Positions 29,326-38,439 of a DNA stretch of 64,000 nt are shown here, one piece after another (within the stretch, counting starts at the first letter, position 1; each line of letters starts with the position of its first letter). The position numbers and the translations under genes were made by a program. This DNA is from Mycobacterium vicinigordonae (GTDB lineage: Bacteria; Actinomycetota; Actinomycetes; Mycobacteriales; Mycobacteriaceae). The DNA is taken from NCBI RefSeq assembly GCF_013466425.1, contig NZ_CP059165.1, forward strand, positions 1,674,001 to 1,738,000. Direction: 5' to 3'. The notes below the pieces were generated by a model. It did not search any database. It was not told the origin of the DNA and saw only the letters and a program-made list of their open reading frames with translations.

Positions 29326-31377
29326 GTGCGCGTATTCGTCCGTACGGTGGCTGTGTCCTTGGTTGCTGGTCTGTTGTTTGTCGGGTGCAGCCACAAGACC
29401 GCGCAGCCGCCCAAACCCAAAGTCGGCAGTTGGGGCGTGGACATGACCCAGATGGACACGTCGGTCCGGCCGGGTAACGACTTCTTCGCCTACGCCGTTG
29501 GCTCCTGGGTGAAGAACGCGAAGATCCCCGCCGACAAGGTCTGTGCGGGCGTCAATCTCGACATCCAGAACCAGCTCAACGCCGACCTGCGGGCGATCGT
29601 GGAGGGCGCCGCAGCCAAACACGCGCCCGCGGGCGACATTTCCCAACAGATCGGCGACCTGTTCGCGTCATACATGGACGAGGCGACGTTGAACAAGAAC
29701 GGTGTCGAGCCGGTGCGGCCATTGCTGGCATCGATCGACGCCGTCAACGACCGGGCCGCGCTCAATGCGGTGCTGGTGTCGTTCAACGGCAAAACCCGCG
29801 TGGACGACCCCTTCCCGGTCTCGGTGGACATCGATCCGAACAACCCCACGCGCTACCTGCCCAACATCTGGCAGGGCGGCCTGTCGCTCGGCGAGCGTGG
29901 CTACTACGTGAACACCGACGCCGAATCGGTGGAATTGCGCAACAAGTTCGTCGCTCATGTCGCCCGGTTGCTCGGCCTGGCCGGCTACACCGATTCCCAA
30001 CAGCAGGCCGAACGACTGCTCGCCCTGGAAACCAAACTGGCGCAGGTGCAGGTGTCCCGGGAGGACGCGCGCAACGTCGACAAGACGAACAACATCATGT
30101 CGCGCAACGACGTCGAGCAGCTGGGGCAGGGCGCACCTCTGCACGAGATGTTCGACGCCCTCAAATTGCCGGCGACAATCGACTTCCGGGTCGGCATGCC
30201 CGATGTATTACGGCAAACTGCACAGCTTTTCGCCACCGAGCCACTGGACTCGTGGCAGGCCTACATGCGCTACCAGGTTCTCAACGCCTACGGCGGCGAT
30301 CTCTCCACCCCGTTCGCCGACGAGCTGTTCGACTTCTACGGGCGCACGATGGGCGGGGCCGAGCAGCGCGCCCCACGCGTCGAGCGCGGCGTGACCCGGG
30401 TGAGCAACGGGCTCGGCGACCCGGTTGGGGAACTCTACGTCGGCGCGCACTTCAGTCAGCAGACCCGTGACAAGGCGCGGGAACTCGTCGAGAATTTGCG
30501 CAAGGCCTACAGTCAGCGCATCGACGCCGCGTCGTGGATGGCGCCCGAAACCAAGAAGGAAGCCCAGGCCAAGCTCGCGGCGCTGGTCGCCAAGATCGGT
30601 TACCCCGACCATTGGAAATCGTATGCGACCGTGAAGATCAACGCGGCCGACCTCATCGGCAATGACAACAACCTGGCGGTGTGGTCGTGGAACGACGACG
30701 TGAGCAAGCTACCCAAGCCCATCGACCGCACCGAATGGGACATGACGCCGCAGACCAACAACGCCTACTACTCGCCGCGGCTCAACGACATCGTGTTCCC
30801 CGCCGCAATCCTGCAGCCACCCAACTTCGACCCCGCGGCTGACCCCGCAGCGAACTACGGCGCCATCGGGGCCACCATCGGTCACGAGATGAGCCACGCA
30901 TTCGACGATCAAGGTCGTAAGAGCGACGGAACGGGCATGCAGCGCGACTGGTGGACGCCGGCCGACGCCGAACGCTATGTGCGCGAATCCAACAAGCTCG
31001 TCGCGCAGTTCAACGGCTATGAGCCGCTGCCAGGCAATCACATCAACGGAGCGGTGACCCTTGGGGAGAACACAGCCGATCTCGCCGGATTGCGCATCGC
31101 CTACGACGCCTACAAGCTCTCACTCGGCGGTAAGACGGCTCCGGTGATCGACGGTCTCACCGGCGACCAGCGGTTCTTCCTCGCCTTCGCGGCCAGCTGG
31201 CGAGAGATCTGCCGGCCCGAAAGCGAACGCAATCAGCTGCTTTCGGATGTTCACAGCCCCGCGAAATTCCGGGTCAACGGGATCGTCCGCAATATGGACG
31301 AGTGGTACGCCGCGTTCAACGTCCAGCCGGGAGACGCCCTGTACCTCAGTCCCGAGGACCGCGTCCGGGTGTGGTGA
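29326..31377 (+). CDS. zmp1: M13-family zinc metallopeptidase (Zmp1/PepO type), predicted lipoprotein
   Basis: 683 residues from GTG at 29326 (GTG 29323 also possible), behind GGGAGGG. A short signal peptide ends in the lipobox LLFVGC, so the enzyme should be lipid-anchored outside the membrane. Catalytic features of the neprilysin family: NAYYSP substrate-binding motif, zinc site GHEMSHAFDDQG, the second zinc ligand in LGENTADLAG, and the C-terminal SPEDRVRVW. N-terminal VRPGNDFFAYAVGSW is also typical. M. tuberculosis Zmp1 (Rv0198c) is implicated in phagosome survival and lies elsewhere in that genome; exact orthology is not certain. Confidence 0.88.
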   Translation: MRVFVRTVAVSLVAGLLFVGCSHKTAQPPKPKVGSWGVDMTQMDTSVRPGNDFFAYAVGSWVKNAKIPADKVCAGVNLDIQNQLNADLRAIVEGAAAKHAPAGDISQQIGDLFASYMDEATLNKNGVEPVRPLLASIDAVNDRAALNAVLVSFNGKTRVDDPFPVSVDIDPNNPTRYLPNIWQGGLSLGERGYYVNTDAESVELRNKFVAHVARLLGLAGYTDSQQQAERLLALETKLAQVQVSREDARNVDKTNNIMSRNDVEQLGQGAPLHEMFDALKLPATIDFRVGMPDVLRQTAQLFATEPLDSWQAYMRYQVLNAYGGDLSTPFADELFDFYGRTMGGAEQRAPRVERGVTRVSNGLGDPVGELYVGAHFSQQTRDKARELVENLRKAYSQRIDAASWMAPETKKEAQAKLAALVAKIGYPDHWKSYATVKINAADLIGNDNNLAVWSWNDDVSKLPKPIDRTEWDMTPQTNNAYYSPRLNDIVFPAAILQPPNFDPAADPAANYGAIGATIGHEMSHAFDDQGRKSDGTGMQRDWWTPADAERYVRESNKLVAQFNGYEPLPGNHINGAVTLGENTADLAGLRIAYDAYKLSLGGKTAPVIDGLTGDQRFFLAFAASWREICRPESERNQLLSDVHSPAKFRVNGIVRNMDEWYAAFNVQPGDALYLSPEDRVRVW

Positions 31378-31568
31378 ACGCAGACTGCGAACGGAGACTG
31401 CGCTACCCCTTCCACCCGCGTCCACACCGATGCTGCTGTCTCGGTATCGGGCTGATCGACGTCCAGTAGGCCACCCCACCGTGCCCGGCTGCGGTGAAAC
31501 GAAATCAGGGCACCCGGCGATATCCGAACGTACGGTTTCATGCCGCTGCGGTCAGGGAGTGCCGACTA

Positions 31569-32084
31569 TTGACGAAGAGCAAGCGATTCAAGGCGGCCTG
31601 CAGAACAACCGTGGCGGTGAGCAGCGCGATATCGCTGGCCGCGGTGATAGCAATCGCACCCTCCGAAGCCGACACCGCCGCTGACCGGACCAAAGGTGCC
31701 ATCACCGACCACAACCCCCTCGGCGGCTACGAGGGCTACTGCACGTGGGGTGCCCAGGAACAGATCCACCTGCACACCGGCTACTACGTCGCCGCGCTCA
31801 CCGGGAACGCCGAAGACTGGGCCAACCAGGCTCAGCGGGCCGGCTGGACGGTGGTCGACGAACCGGCGCCCCGATCGATCGCCGTCTACAGCAGGGCGAT
31901 CGTGGGCGGTGTCGGACACGTCGCATGGGTCGAGACGGTCGATGGCGTGGGCGTCACCATCACCGAAATGAATTTCGGAGTGGGCGCCACGGCCGCAAAC
32001 GGCTTCCGCGGCTCCGGTTTTCACATATTCGACACCCGCACGGTCCGGGATATCACAGGGGTGCGCTACATCTTGATCCCGTGA
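31569..32084 (+). CDS. Secreted CHAP-domain protein
   Basis: 171 residues from TTG at 31569. N-terminal signal peptide (KRFKAACRTTVAVSSAISLAAVIAIAPSEA). The mature part is a CHAP amidase/endopeptidase domain: catalytic Cys in GYCTWGAQEQIH and His in GGVGHVAWVETV, followed by ITEMNFG. It should cleave peptidoglycan peptides outside the cell. The start is judged from the signal peptide and an AGGGAG site. The 191 nt upstream hold nothing recognisable. Confidence 0.72.
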   Translation: MTKSKRFKAACRTTVAVSSAISLAAVIAIAPSEADTAADRTKGAITDHNPLGGYEGYCTWGAQEQIHLHTGYYVAALTGNAEDWANQAQRAGWTVVDEPAPRSIAVYSRAIVGGVGHVAWVETVDGVGVTITEMNFGVGATAANGFRGSGFHIFDTRTVRDITGVRYILIP

Positions 32085-32157
32085 GCCGCTCCGTGGTGTT
32101 CGTGGGAATCGCTCTCGGTCGATCACTCGGGATGGTCGGTCGATTAACGTCTGTCCA

Positions 32158-32890
32158 GTGAGCCTCGGACAGATACCTGGTTACCGCGTCGGTGCCGGGT
32201 GGTTGGGTGCATTGCTGGCTGTATCCGTCCTCGCAACTGGATGCACCCACCCGAAGCAATCTCATGCGGTTCCGGCGGCGACTGTTGCTGCCCCCGAGTC
32301 GGGCGCTGCCGCGCTGGCGAGTGAGGTCCAGCGTGAACTCAACTCGATGCGGGTCACCCGCTACCAGCACACCACGGCCGTCGAGGAGAGCAGCGGCCAA
32401 TTTTTCTACGACTGCTCGGGGCTTGTGGACTACGCATTGGAGCGCGCAACACCCGCGGACCTGCAGCCTATCCCGCATCAGAAGGCGCGACCGCTGGCCG
32501 CCGACATCGAGAGTTATCTGCAGCGCGGCTTGGGTGGCCCGATCCAGGGGTGGCAGCCGCTGTCGCGGGTGGATGCGTTGCGAGCCGGTGACGTCGTCGC
32601 CTGGTTGGCCACCGAGGATTCCACCACCGGGGACACCGGGCACGTGATGGTGGTGCTGGCGGCGCCGGCCCAAAACTCCGCCCGGCGCAGGCGAATGGCT
32701 GGTGCGCGTGGCTGATTCCACGCTGAATCCGCACGCGTCGGACAGCCGGCATTCGGGGACGACTGGCCTGGGCAGCGGCACGATCGGCCTGGTTGCGGAC
32801 GACCACGGCACGGCCACGGCCTTCTACTGGCGCGGAGGTGTCAGCCCGCTAGCGAAGACGACCCAAATCGCCCTCGGCCGTCCCAAGTGA
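32158..32890 (+). pseudogene. NlpC/P60-like lipoprotein with a frameshift
   Basis: GTG at 32158. A signal peptide ends in the lipobox LLAVSVLATGC (lipoprotein). The NlpC/P60-type catalytic Cys lies in FYDCSGLVDYAL and the His in DTGHVMVV. The open frame breaks off with ARRRRMAGARG at 32715, but a second frame resumes with TPPGAGEWLVRVADST and runs to 32890 (ALGRPK). One extra base in the A-run at 32672-32675 explains the break: removing it gives a continuous reading AQTPPGAGEW. The intact protein would be about 243 residues. Could be a recent pseudogene or a sequencing error. Confidence 0.65.
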
Positions 32891-33007
32891 ACGGCAATTC
32901 CGGCATTTGCCCCCGTGAGGCCACCGCGTCGGCATAAGCTCGCGCTACTGCGATCGATGTTGGCTGGGCAACTGCGGAGTGTGCCCTGAGGCGGTGGGAG
33001 CGGCGCG

Positions 33008-34444
33008 GTGTCATATGTTTACGCGGTTACCGAGACGATGTCCGCAGCGGCGACGGACGTGGTCTCGATCGGTTCGGCCGTTGCGACGGTCAACCGAGAC
33101 GTAGCGACGGCCACCACCACGGTGTTGGCCGCTGCCGAGGACGAGGTATCCGCGGCGATCGCGACTCTGTTCTCCACGCACGGCCAGGGCTACCAGACGC
33201 TCAGCGCGCAAGCCGCCGCCTTTCACCAACAATTTGTGCGGGCGCTGACCAATGCCAGCGGGGCATATGCCGCCGCCGAGGCGGCCAGCGCCGCGCCGTT
33301 AGGAGCGTTCGAAGACGCCTTCGCGGTTCTGCAGCAGGATTTCGCGGTTCTGCAGCAGGATTTCGCGGTTCTGCAGCAGGAAATTGTGCAGGCGCCCTCG
33401 GCGCTGGCCAACGGATTCACCCGACTGGGTAATGAGATCTTCACGTTCGTCTTCGGCGCACCGGCGGGTCCGCCCATCCCGGCGAACGAGTATGGGACAT
33501 ACACCGGTTCGCCGTCGCTGATTACCCGCTTCGAAGAAGCTTTGCTGTTTCCGGTAAAGCCGTTGCTGAATCTGTCCGGGATGGAAACCTACATTGCCAC
33601 GCCGGGTAATCCGCTCCTGCAGCTGTTGGCCAGCGATATCCCGCCGCTGTCGTGGTTCATTGGCAATTCGCCCCCACCATTGTTGAATTTGCTGCTTGGG
33701 GAAACGGTCTCGTACAGCACTTCCAACGGGATGAGCATCGTGCAGATCACTCCGGCGCACCCCACCGGGGAGTACGTGGTCGCCGTTCACGGCGGCGCTT
33801 TCATCTTCCCGCCTTCGTTTCTGCACTGGATTCACTACTCGGTGATGGCTTATCAAACCGGCGCCACCATTGAGGTGCCGATCTATCCGTTGCTGCAGCA
33901 GGGGGGCACGGCCGATCTGGTGGTGCCGATGATGGCGAATTTCATCGCGTCACAAACCCTGCTGCACGGGACCCCGAACGTCAGCGTCATCGGGGACTCT
34001 GCGGGAGGAAACCTCGCGCTCGCGGCGGTACAGCGGATGGTGATCGACGGAGACCATTTGCCGTCGTCGATGGTCTTGCTCTCGCCGTGGCTGGATCTGA
34101 GCATGACCAATCCGAATATTGCCTTTGTCCAGGATCCGTTGCTGCCCGTGGGGCTAGCCCATGAGTTCGGTCGACAATGGGCCGGGAATCTGTCGGTGAC
34201 CAACCCCGAGGTGAGCCCGCTTTATGGGGACCTGCACGGCCTCCCGCCAACGACTATCTACACGGGCAACCTGGACATCCTTTCGCCCGACACGATTCTG
34301 CTCAAACAGCTAGCAGACACCGCACACGTCACCAATATGAATTTCGTTCTGGCCAACGGACAAATCCACGACTGGATCATTCTCACCCTGGACGGCCCCC
34401 AATACTGGTCGCAGATCAACCAGGAACTCGGTATCGCTGCCTGA
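33008..34444 (+). CDS. lipY: PE-domain triacylglycerol lipase LipY
   Basis: 478 residues from GTG at 33008. The N-terminal PE domain (about 1-95) ends with the YxxxE type VII secretion motif (YAAAE), so it should be exported, probably by ESX-5. A linker holds a three-fold heptad repeat, then a hormone-sensitive-lipase-type alpha/beta hydrolase (about 245-478): oxyanion HGGAF, nucleophile GDSAGG, acid in TGNLDILSP, and His in IHDWIIL. No PGRS region. LipY hydrolyses stored triacylglycerol. In M. tuberculosis lipY lies near the ssrA region, so this gene marks the return to core order after the inserted segment. Confidence 0.9.
   Translation: MSYVYAVTETMSAAATDVVSIGSAVATVNRDVATATTTVLAAAEDEVSAAIATLFSTHGQGYQTLSAQAAAFHQQFVRALTNASGAYAAAEAASAAPLGAFEDAFAVLQQDFAVLQQDFAVLQQEIVQAPSALANGFTRLGNEIFTFVFGAPAGPPIPANEYGTYTGSPSLITRFEEALLFPVKPLLNLSGMETYIATPGNPLLQLLASDIPPLSWFIGNSPPPLLNLLLGETVSYSTSNGMSIVQITPAHPTGEYVVAVHGGAFIFPPSFLHWIHYSVMAYQTGATIEVPIYPLLQQGGTADLVVPMMANFIASQTLLHGTPNVSVIGDSAGGNLALAAVQRMVIDGDHLPSSMVLLSPWLDLSMTNPNIAFVQDPLLPVGLAHEFGRQWAGNLSVTNPEVSPLYGDLHGLPPTTIYTGNLDILSPDTILLKQLADTAHVTNMNFVLANGQIHDWIILTLDGPQYWSQINQELGIAA
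33320..33382 (+). repeat. Three tandem 21-bp repeats inside lipY
   Basis: Units 33320-33340, 33341-33361 and 33362-33382 begin TTCGCGGTTCTGCAGCAGG and are identical except for the last base of the third. They encode FAVLQQD, FAVLQQD, FAVLQQE in the linker between the PE and lipase domains. Identical DNA copies imply recent expansion by slippage and a potentially variable linker length. Confidence 0.95.
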
Positions 34445-34478
34445 CTGCCGAGCGAGCAACGCTGTCACTATTAGTCGA

Positions 34479-36188
34479 GTGATCCTTTCCATCGACCTCG
34501 GCAAGACGACCTGCCGGGCCGCGGGCGCGGGCCGTCGGGTCGATGGGCCGGGCGCCCCGGGACTTTCATTCCCTGGCGGGCTGCGGGCCGCCCATGCGGC
34601 CATCCTCGCTGTCGCGCGGTCGTTCGGACCGGTCGACGAGCTGATCGTCGGCGCGGCCGGGGCGCTGACGGCTCCGGACGCAACCCGCGCCCTGGGCGAG
34701 GCGCTGCTGACCTCGCTGCCGGCGCACCGTGTCACGGTGACCAGTGACGCGGTCGTTGCCCACGCCGGCGCGCTGGACGGAAAGCCGGGCGTGGTACTCA
34801 TCGTCGGCACCGGGGTGGTGGCCCTGGCAATAGACGCCGACGGCGTCCTTCGCACCACCGACGGGTGGGGCCCGTGGCTTGGCGACGAGGGAGGCGGCGC
34901 GTGGATCGGCTCGGCGGGGCTGCGGTCGGCGTTACGTGCGTTCGACGGCCGTGGCCCAAGCACCTCCCTGATCGATGCCGCCACCGCCCGTTTTGGCTCG
35001 CCGACAATCTGGCCTGCGCAGCTCACCGACGCCGCGACGCTCGCGTCGTTCGCGCCCGACGTGCTCGCCGCGGACGACGATCTCGTCGCCGCGGCGATTC
35101 TCGACGAGGCCGCGGCGAAACTCGCCGCGACCGCCCGCGCGGCCGGTGACGGGCCGGTGGCGATGGTCGGCGGCCTGGCCGCTGTGCCGGCGCTGCGCAA
35201 GCGGCTCAATCTGGTCCCGGCCGCTGGCGATGCGCTGCAGGGAACACTGCGGCTGGGACCGATTCATGAACCGCACCTGATCCGGCTGCGCGCTAAAGCC
35301 ACCCGCAACCGCCTCGACACGCTGGCGACCGAGGCGGCCCGACCCGACCTGGACGACCTCGACACCCGTCCGGTCGCAGACGTCGTCGCACTGCTCGTCG
35401 CCGCCGAGAAGGAGGCCCACGACGCCATCGCGGTGGCACTCCCGCAGATCACGGCGGCGGCCGAACGGATCGCCGAACGGCTTGATGCCGGCGGCCGGCT
35501 CATTTACGCCGGCGCCGGCACGCCCGGCCGACTCGGCGTACTTGACGCGGCCGAGTGCGGGCCGACCTTCGACACCGACCTCGTCCGTGGGGTGATCGCC
35601 GGCGGCCCGGCGGCGATCACGCATGCGATCGACGGGGCCGAAGACGTGTTCGACCCGGCCGATCTTGCGGACCTGACCGCGGTCGACGCCGTGGTCGGAA
35701 TCACCGCATCCGGCCGCACGCCGTATGTGCTCGGCGCACTCGACCATGCCCGCAAGTCGGGTGCGCTGACCGTCGCGATCGTCAACAACGCCGGTAGCGA
35801 GGCCGCCGCCGACATCACGATCGAGCTGTTGACCGGACCCGAGGTGCTGGCCGGGTCCACCCGGCTGACCGCGGGGACGGCTCAAAAGGTGGTGCTCAAC
35901 ACGCTCTCGACGAGCGTGATGATCGCCCTGGGCAAGGTGTACGGACCACGGATGGTCGACGTGCGCGCGACCAACGCGAAGCTGCGCCGCCGCACGGTCC
36001 GGATCGTGCGCGATGCCGCCGGCGTCGACGAAGAAGCGGCCGGCGCCGCGTTGGCCGCCGCAGACGGTCACGCCAAGACGGCGATCGTCGCGCTGCTGGC
36101 CGGCGTAGGCCCGGCCGAAGCCGCGAACCGGCTGGAACGAGCGCGGGGCCGGGTGCGCGATGCGGTGGCTGGCAGGTGTGATGCGTAG
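34479..36188 (+). CDS. murQ: Fused N-acetylmuramate/glucosamine kinase and MurNAc-6-phosphate etherase
   Basis: 569 residues from GTG at 34479. Residues about 1-270 are a BadF/BadG-type sugar kinase (ILSIDLGKTTCRAAG phosphate-binding start, VLIVGTGVVALAI, WLGDEGGGAWIG). Residues about 290-569 are a SIS-domain MurQ etherase: AGAGTPGRLGVLDAAECGPTF (the usual Ser of GTSGRLG is Pro), GVIAGGPAAI and GITASGRTPYVLGAL, ending in the MurQ helical tail. The protein should phosphorylate MurNAc (or GlcNAc) and cleave its lactyl ether, recycling peptidoglycan sugars. It overlaps the following lipoprotein gene by 8 nt. Confidence 0.85.
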   Translation: MILSIDLGKTTCRAAGAGRRVDGPGAPGLSFPGGLRAAHAAILAVARSFGPVDELIVGAAGALTAPDATRALGEALLTSLPAHRVTVTSDAVVAHAGALDGKPGVVLIVGTGVVALAIDADGVLRTTDGWGPWLGDEGGGAWIGSAGLRSALRAFDGRGPSTSLIDAATARFGSPTIWPAQLTDAATLASFAPDVLAADDDLVAAAILDEAAAKLAATARAAGDGPVAMVGGLAAVPALRKRLNLVPAAGDALQGTLRLGPIHEPHLIRLRAKATRNRLDTLATEAARPDLDDLDTRPVADVVALLVAAEKEAHDAIAVALPQITAAAERIAERLDAGGRLIYAGAGTPGRLGVLDAAECGPTFDTDLVRGVIAGGPAAITHAIDGAEDVFDPADLADLTAVDAVVGITASGRTPYVLGALDHARKSGALTVAIVNNAGSEAAADITIELLTGPEVLAGSTRLTAGTAQKVVLNTLSTSVMIALGKVYGPRMVDVRATNAKLRRRTVRIVRDAAGVDEEAAGAALAAADGHAKTAIVALLAGVGPAEAANRLERARGRVRDAVAGRCDA

Positions 36189-37680
36189 GGCGATAGCGGC
36201 GGTCCTGCTCGCGTTCGTCGCGGCCTGTTCGCATGACAAGCCCGCGCACCCGGCAGCAACTGCCCCCACGCAGCCGACGCGGGTATTGAGCCCCAGCAGC
36301 GCGCCGCCGGCCAAGCCGCCCGAGACACCCACCCCACCCGCGTTCGCACCGGTCTCGAAGTTGATCGACGACGCGATCGCGGCGGAGAAGTTGCCCGGGG
36401 CTGTGCTCCAAATCGGGCACGGCGGCGAGATCGCTTTTCATCACGCGTACGGCGTACGCAGACTCGCCAGTGAACCCGGGTTGGATGGATCGCGGTCTCC
36501 TGCGGATCCGATGACCGAAGACACCATCTTCGACCTGGCGTCGCTGACGAAGATCCTGGCCACGGCCACGGCCGTCATGCAGTTTTTCGAACGGGGCATG
36601 GTCGCATTCGACGATCCGGTGCAGCAGTATCTGCCCGACTTCAACCCGGCGAACGATCCGCGGCGGGCGAAGGTGACGATTCGCATGTTGTTGACCCACA
36701 CCTCGGGTGAGACCGGAGATGTCGAGCTCAAGGATCCGTGGGGACTCGAGCACACCGATAAGGCGGAAGGGCTGCACCGCGCGCTGACGACCCCGTTGGA
36801 GTCCGAACCCGGTACTGGCTTCCGCTACTCCGACATCAACTTCATCCTGCTCGGCGCGCTGGTGGAGAAGCTCAGCGGCGAGCCCGAAGACGTCTACGTT
36901 CAGCAGCAAGTATTCGAGCCGCTCGGCATGGCCGAGACTCGCTACCTGCCGGTGGCGAAAGCATGCGGTCCGCACACCGTTCGTGGGGCGGCGATCGGTT
37001 GGGCGCCGCTCTCTGGGTCGGTGGTCGACTGTCCAGCGGATTCCTGGTCCACCGATCTGTTGCCGCGTATCGCGCCGACGGCGCGCGACGAAGAGAGCAG
37101 AGCCGACCCCGCTAAGAATCCCGACATCGACCATCTGCTGTGGGGCACCGTGCACGACACGACGGCGCGGCGGATGGGTGGAGTGGCCGGGCATGCCGGC
37201 GTGTTCTCGACGGCACGCGATGTCGGTGTCTTCGCGCAGGCGCTGCTGGACCGGCTGGCGGGCCGGCAGAGCAGCTTCCCGTTGACGCAGGCGACGTTGC
37301 AGCTGATGACGTCGCCGCAGCAGCCCGGCCACACCGCTCAGCAGGTCGAGGCGGCCAACGCCGCTACCCGTGACGCCGTCGCCAAGAGACCGAACAGCAG
37401 GGATGCGCTGCTGGCTCCGCGGTATCCGGCGATCCCGGGGCAGAACCTGCGCGGCTTCGGCTGGGACATCGACACCGGCCAGTCCACGACCCGGGGCATG
37501 GTGTTTCCGATCGGCAGCTTCGGGCACACCGGCTTTACCGGGACCTCGGTGTGGATCGACCCGGCCTCCGATACCTACGTGGTCTTGCTGTCCAATTCGA
37601 TCCACACGCGTGGCAGCCCACCGATGTCGAACCTGCGGGGCGAGGTCGCGACGACGGCGGCCCGTGCCCTGGGGCTCTGA
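36181..37680 (+). CDS. Beta-lactamase/penicillin-binding-protein-like lipoprotein
   Basis: 499 residues from ATG at 36181 (an in-frame ATG at 36160 would add seven residues). Signal peptide with lipobox AFVAACS, Pro-rich linker (about 20-60), then a class C serine beta-lactamase/DD-peptidase fold: catalytic SLTK, YSDIN for the Tyr motif, and HTGFTG in place of KTG. The length (about 500) and a long insertion near 280-350 resemble the esterase/PBP-like family rather than a true AmpC. It overlaps murQ, so a role in peptidoglycan turnover is likely. Substrate unknown. Confidence 0.8.
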   Translation: MRRAIAAVLLAFVAACSHDKPAHPAATAPTQPTRVLSPSSAPPAKPPETPTPPAFAPVSKLIDDAIAAEKLPGAVLQIGHGGEIAFHHAYGVRRLASEPGLDGSRSPADPMTEDTIFDLASLTKILATATAVMQFFERGMVAFDDPVQQYLPDFNPANDPRRAKVTIRMLLTHTSGETGDVELKDPWGLEHTDKAEGLHRALTTPLESEPGTGFRYSDINFILLGALVEKLSGEPEDVYVQQQVFEPLGMAETRYLPVAKACGPHTVRGAAIGWAPLSGSVVDCPADSWSTDLLPRIAPTARDEESRADPAKNPDIDHLLWGTVHDTTARRMGGVAGHAGVFSTARDVGVFAQALLDRLAGRQSSFPLTQATLQLMTSPQQPGHTAQQVEAANAATRDAVAKRPNSRDALLAPRYPAIPGQNLRGFGWDIDTGQSTTRGMVFPIGSFGHTGFTGTSVWIDPASDTYVVLLSNSIHTRGSPPMSNLRGEVATTAARALGL

Positions 37681-37684
37681 ACCG

Positions 37685-38413
37685 TCAGGGCCGTTCGAAG
37701 TGCTGATAGTCGGGCGTTCGCCAGTAGCCGCCCCACTGCCAGCCGCGATCGGTGAAGGCGCGCTCGGCCGGGTCTCCGTCGTGCAGCAGTCCCGGGTCGG
37801 TGCGGCCGCGGTCCAGGTAGACCGCCGCGTTCTGTGGTTCGAAGTAGCCGCTGGTGTACAGGCATGGGTTGATCAGGGGATTGATGTCGATGGCTCGGCC
37901 GTAGGCGTGGGGTGACCAGTCGCCGCTGCCGGGGATGCGTCGGCAATTGAACGCCGAGGTGTTGTTGTCTTCCATCGACAACTCGTCGTCGGCGTCCGAG
38001 TAGTTGTCGACGGTGCGCATCTTGTCGACGGGATATCCCAGCCGCTGCAGCTGGCCGAAGATGGCGATGACGTCGGGCACCAGGTCTTCGTGTACGACCA
38101 GGGCGCCGCGGTGGGTCTGGCCGTCGAAGCCGACATAGCCCACCTCGACGCGTCGCAATTGCTGGGGTTGCACGGGGCACTCCGGCCGCCAGGTCGTGCC
38201 GAGATCCGCGGCGGTGACCGGCTGCGCGGCCGCGGCAGCGGGCGGCCGCGACGCGCTGGGAGAGGAACTGAGTGAGGTAGCCGTGGTCACTGACGAGGAC
38301 GTTGTCGATGCGGGCGGAGCCGCGGGTTGCGGTGCGGTGGCGCAATGGACTAGCGGCACCGCCGCTGCCAGCAGCCAGGCCGGCAGGGCGACGCGCCGCC
38401 GCAATGACATCAA
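37685..38413 (-). CDS. M15-family D-Ala-D-Ala carboxypeptidase-like protein, secreted
   Basis: 242 residues, convergent with the beta-lactamase-like gene (4-nt gap). An N-terminal signal (LPAWLLAAAVPLVHCATAP) could be a lipobox with Cys24. A Ser/Thr/Pro-rich linker follows, then the peptidase domain (about 70-242) with zinc-binding SPHAYGRAIDINPL and the C-terminal DYQHFERP. This is the VanY/M15_4 arrangement: an extracytoplasmic zinc peptidase acting on peptidoglycan stem peptides. The start at 38413 has a neighbouring Met (MMSL). Confidence 0.8.
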   Translation of the reverse strand: MMSLRRRVALPAWLLAAAVPLVHCATAPQPAAPPASTTSSSVTTATSLSSSPSASRPPAAAAAQPVTAADLGTTWRPECPVQPQQLRRVEVGYVGFDGQTHRGALVVHEDLVPDVIAIFGQLQRLGYPVDKMRTVDNYSDADDELSMEDNNTSAFNCRRIPGSGDWSPHAYGRAIDINPLINPCLYTSGYFEPQNAAVYLDRGRTDPGLLHDGDPAERAFTDRGWQWGGYWRTPDYQHFERP

Positions 38414-38439
38414 TTCAGATTCGCGGTCCCGGTCTCAGG

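Noticed and set aside
35896..37605. A 569-codon open frame antisense to the beta-lactamase-like lipoprotein gene
   Set aside because: It mirrors a gene with a signal peptide and catalytic motifs; its translation is Arg/His/Gly-rich without domains, as expected in high-GC antisense frames. The same applies to long antisense frames at 34932-36332 and 10882-12012.
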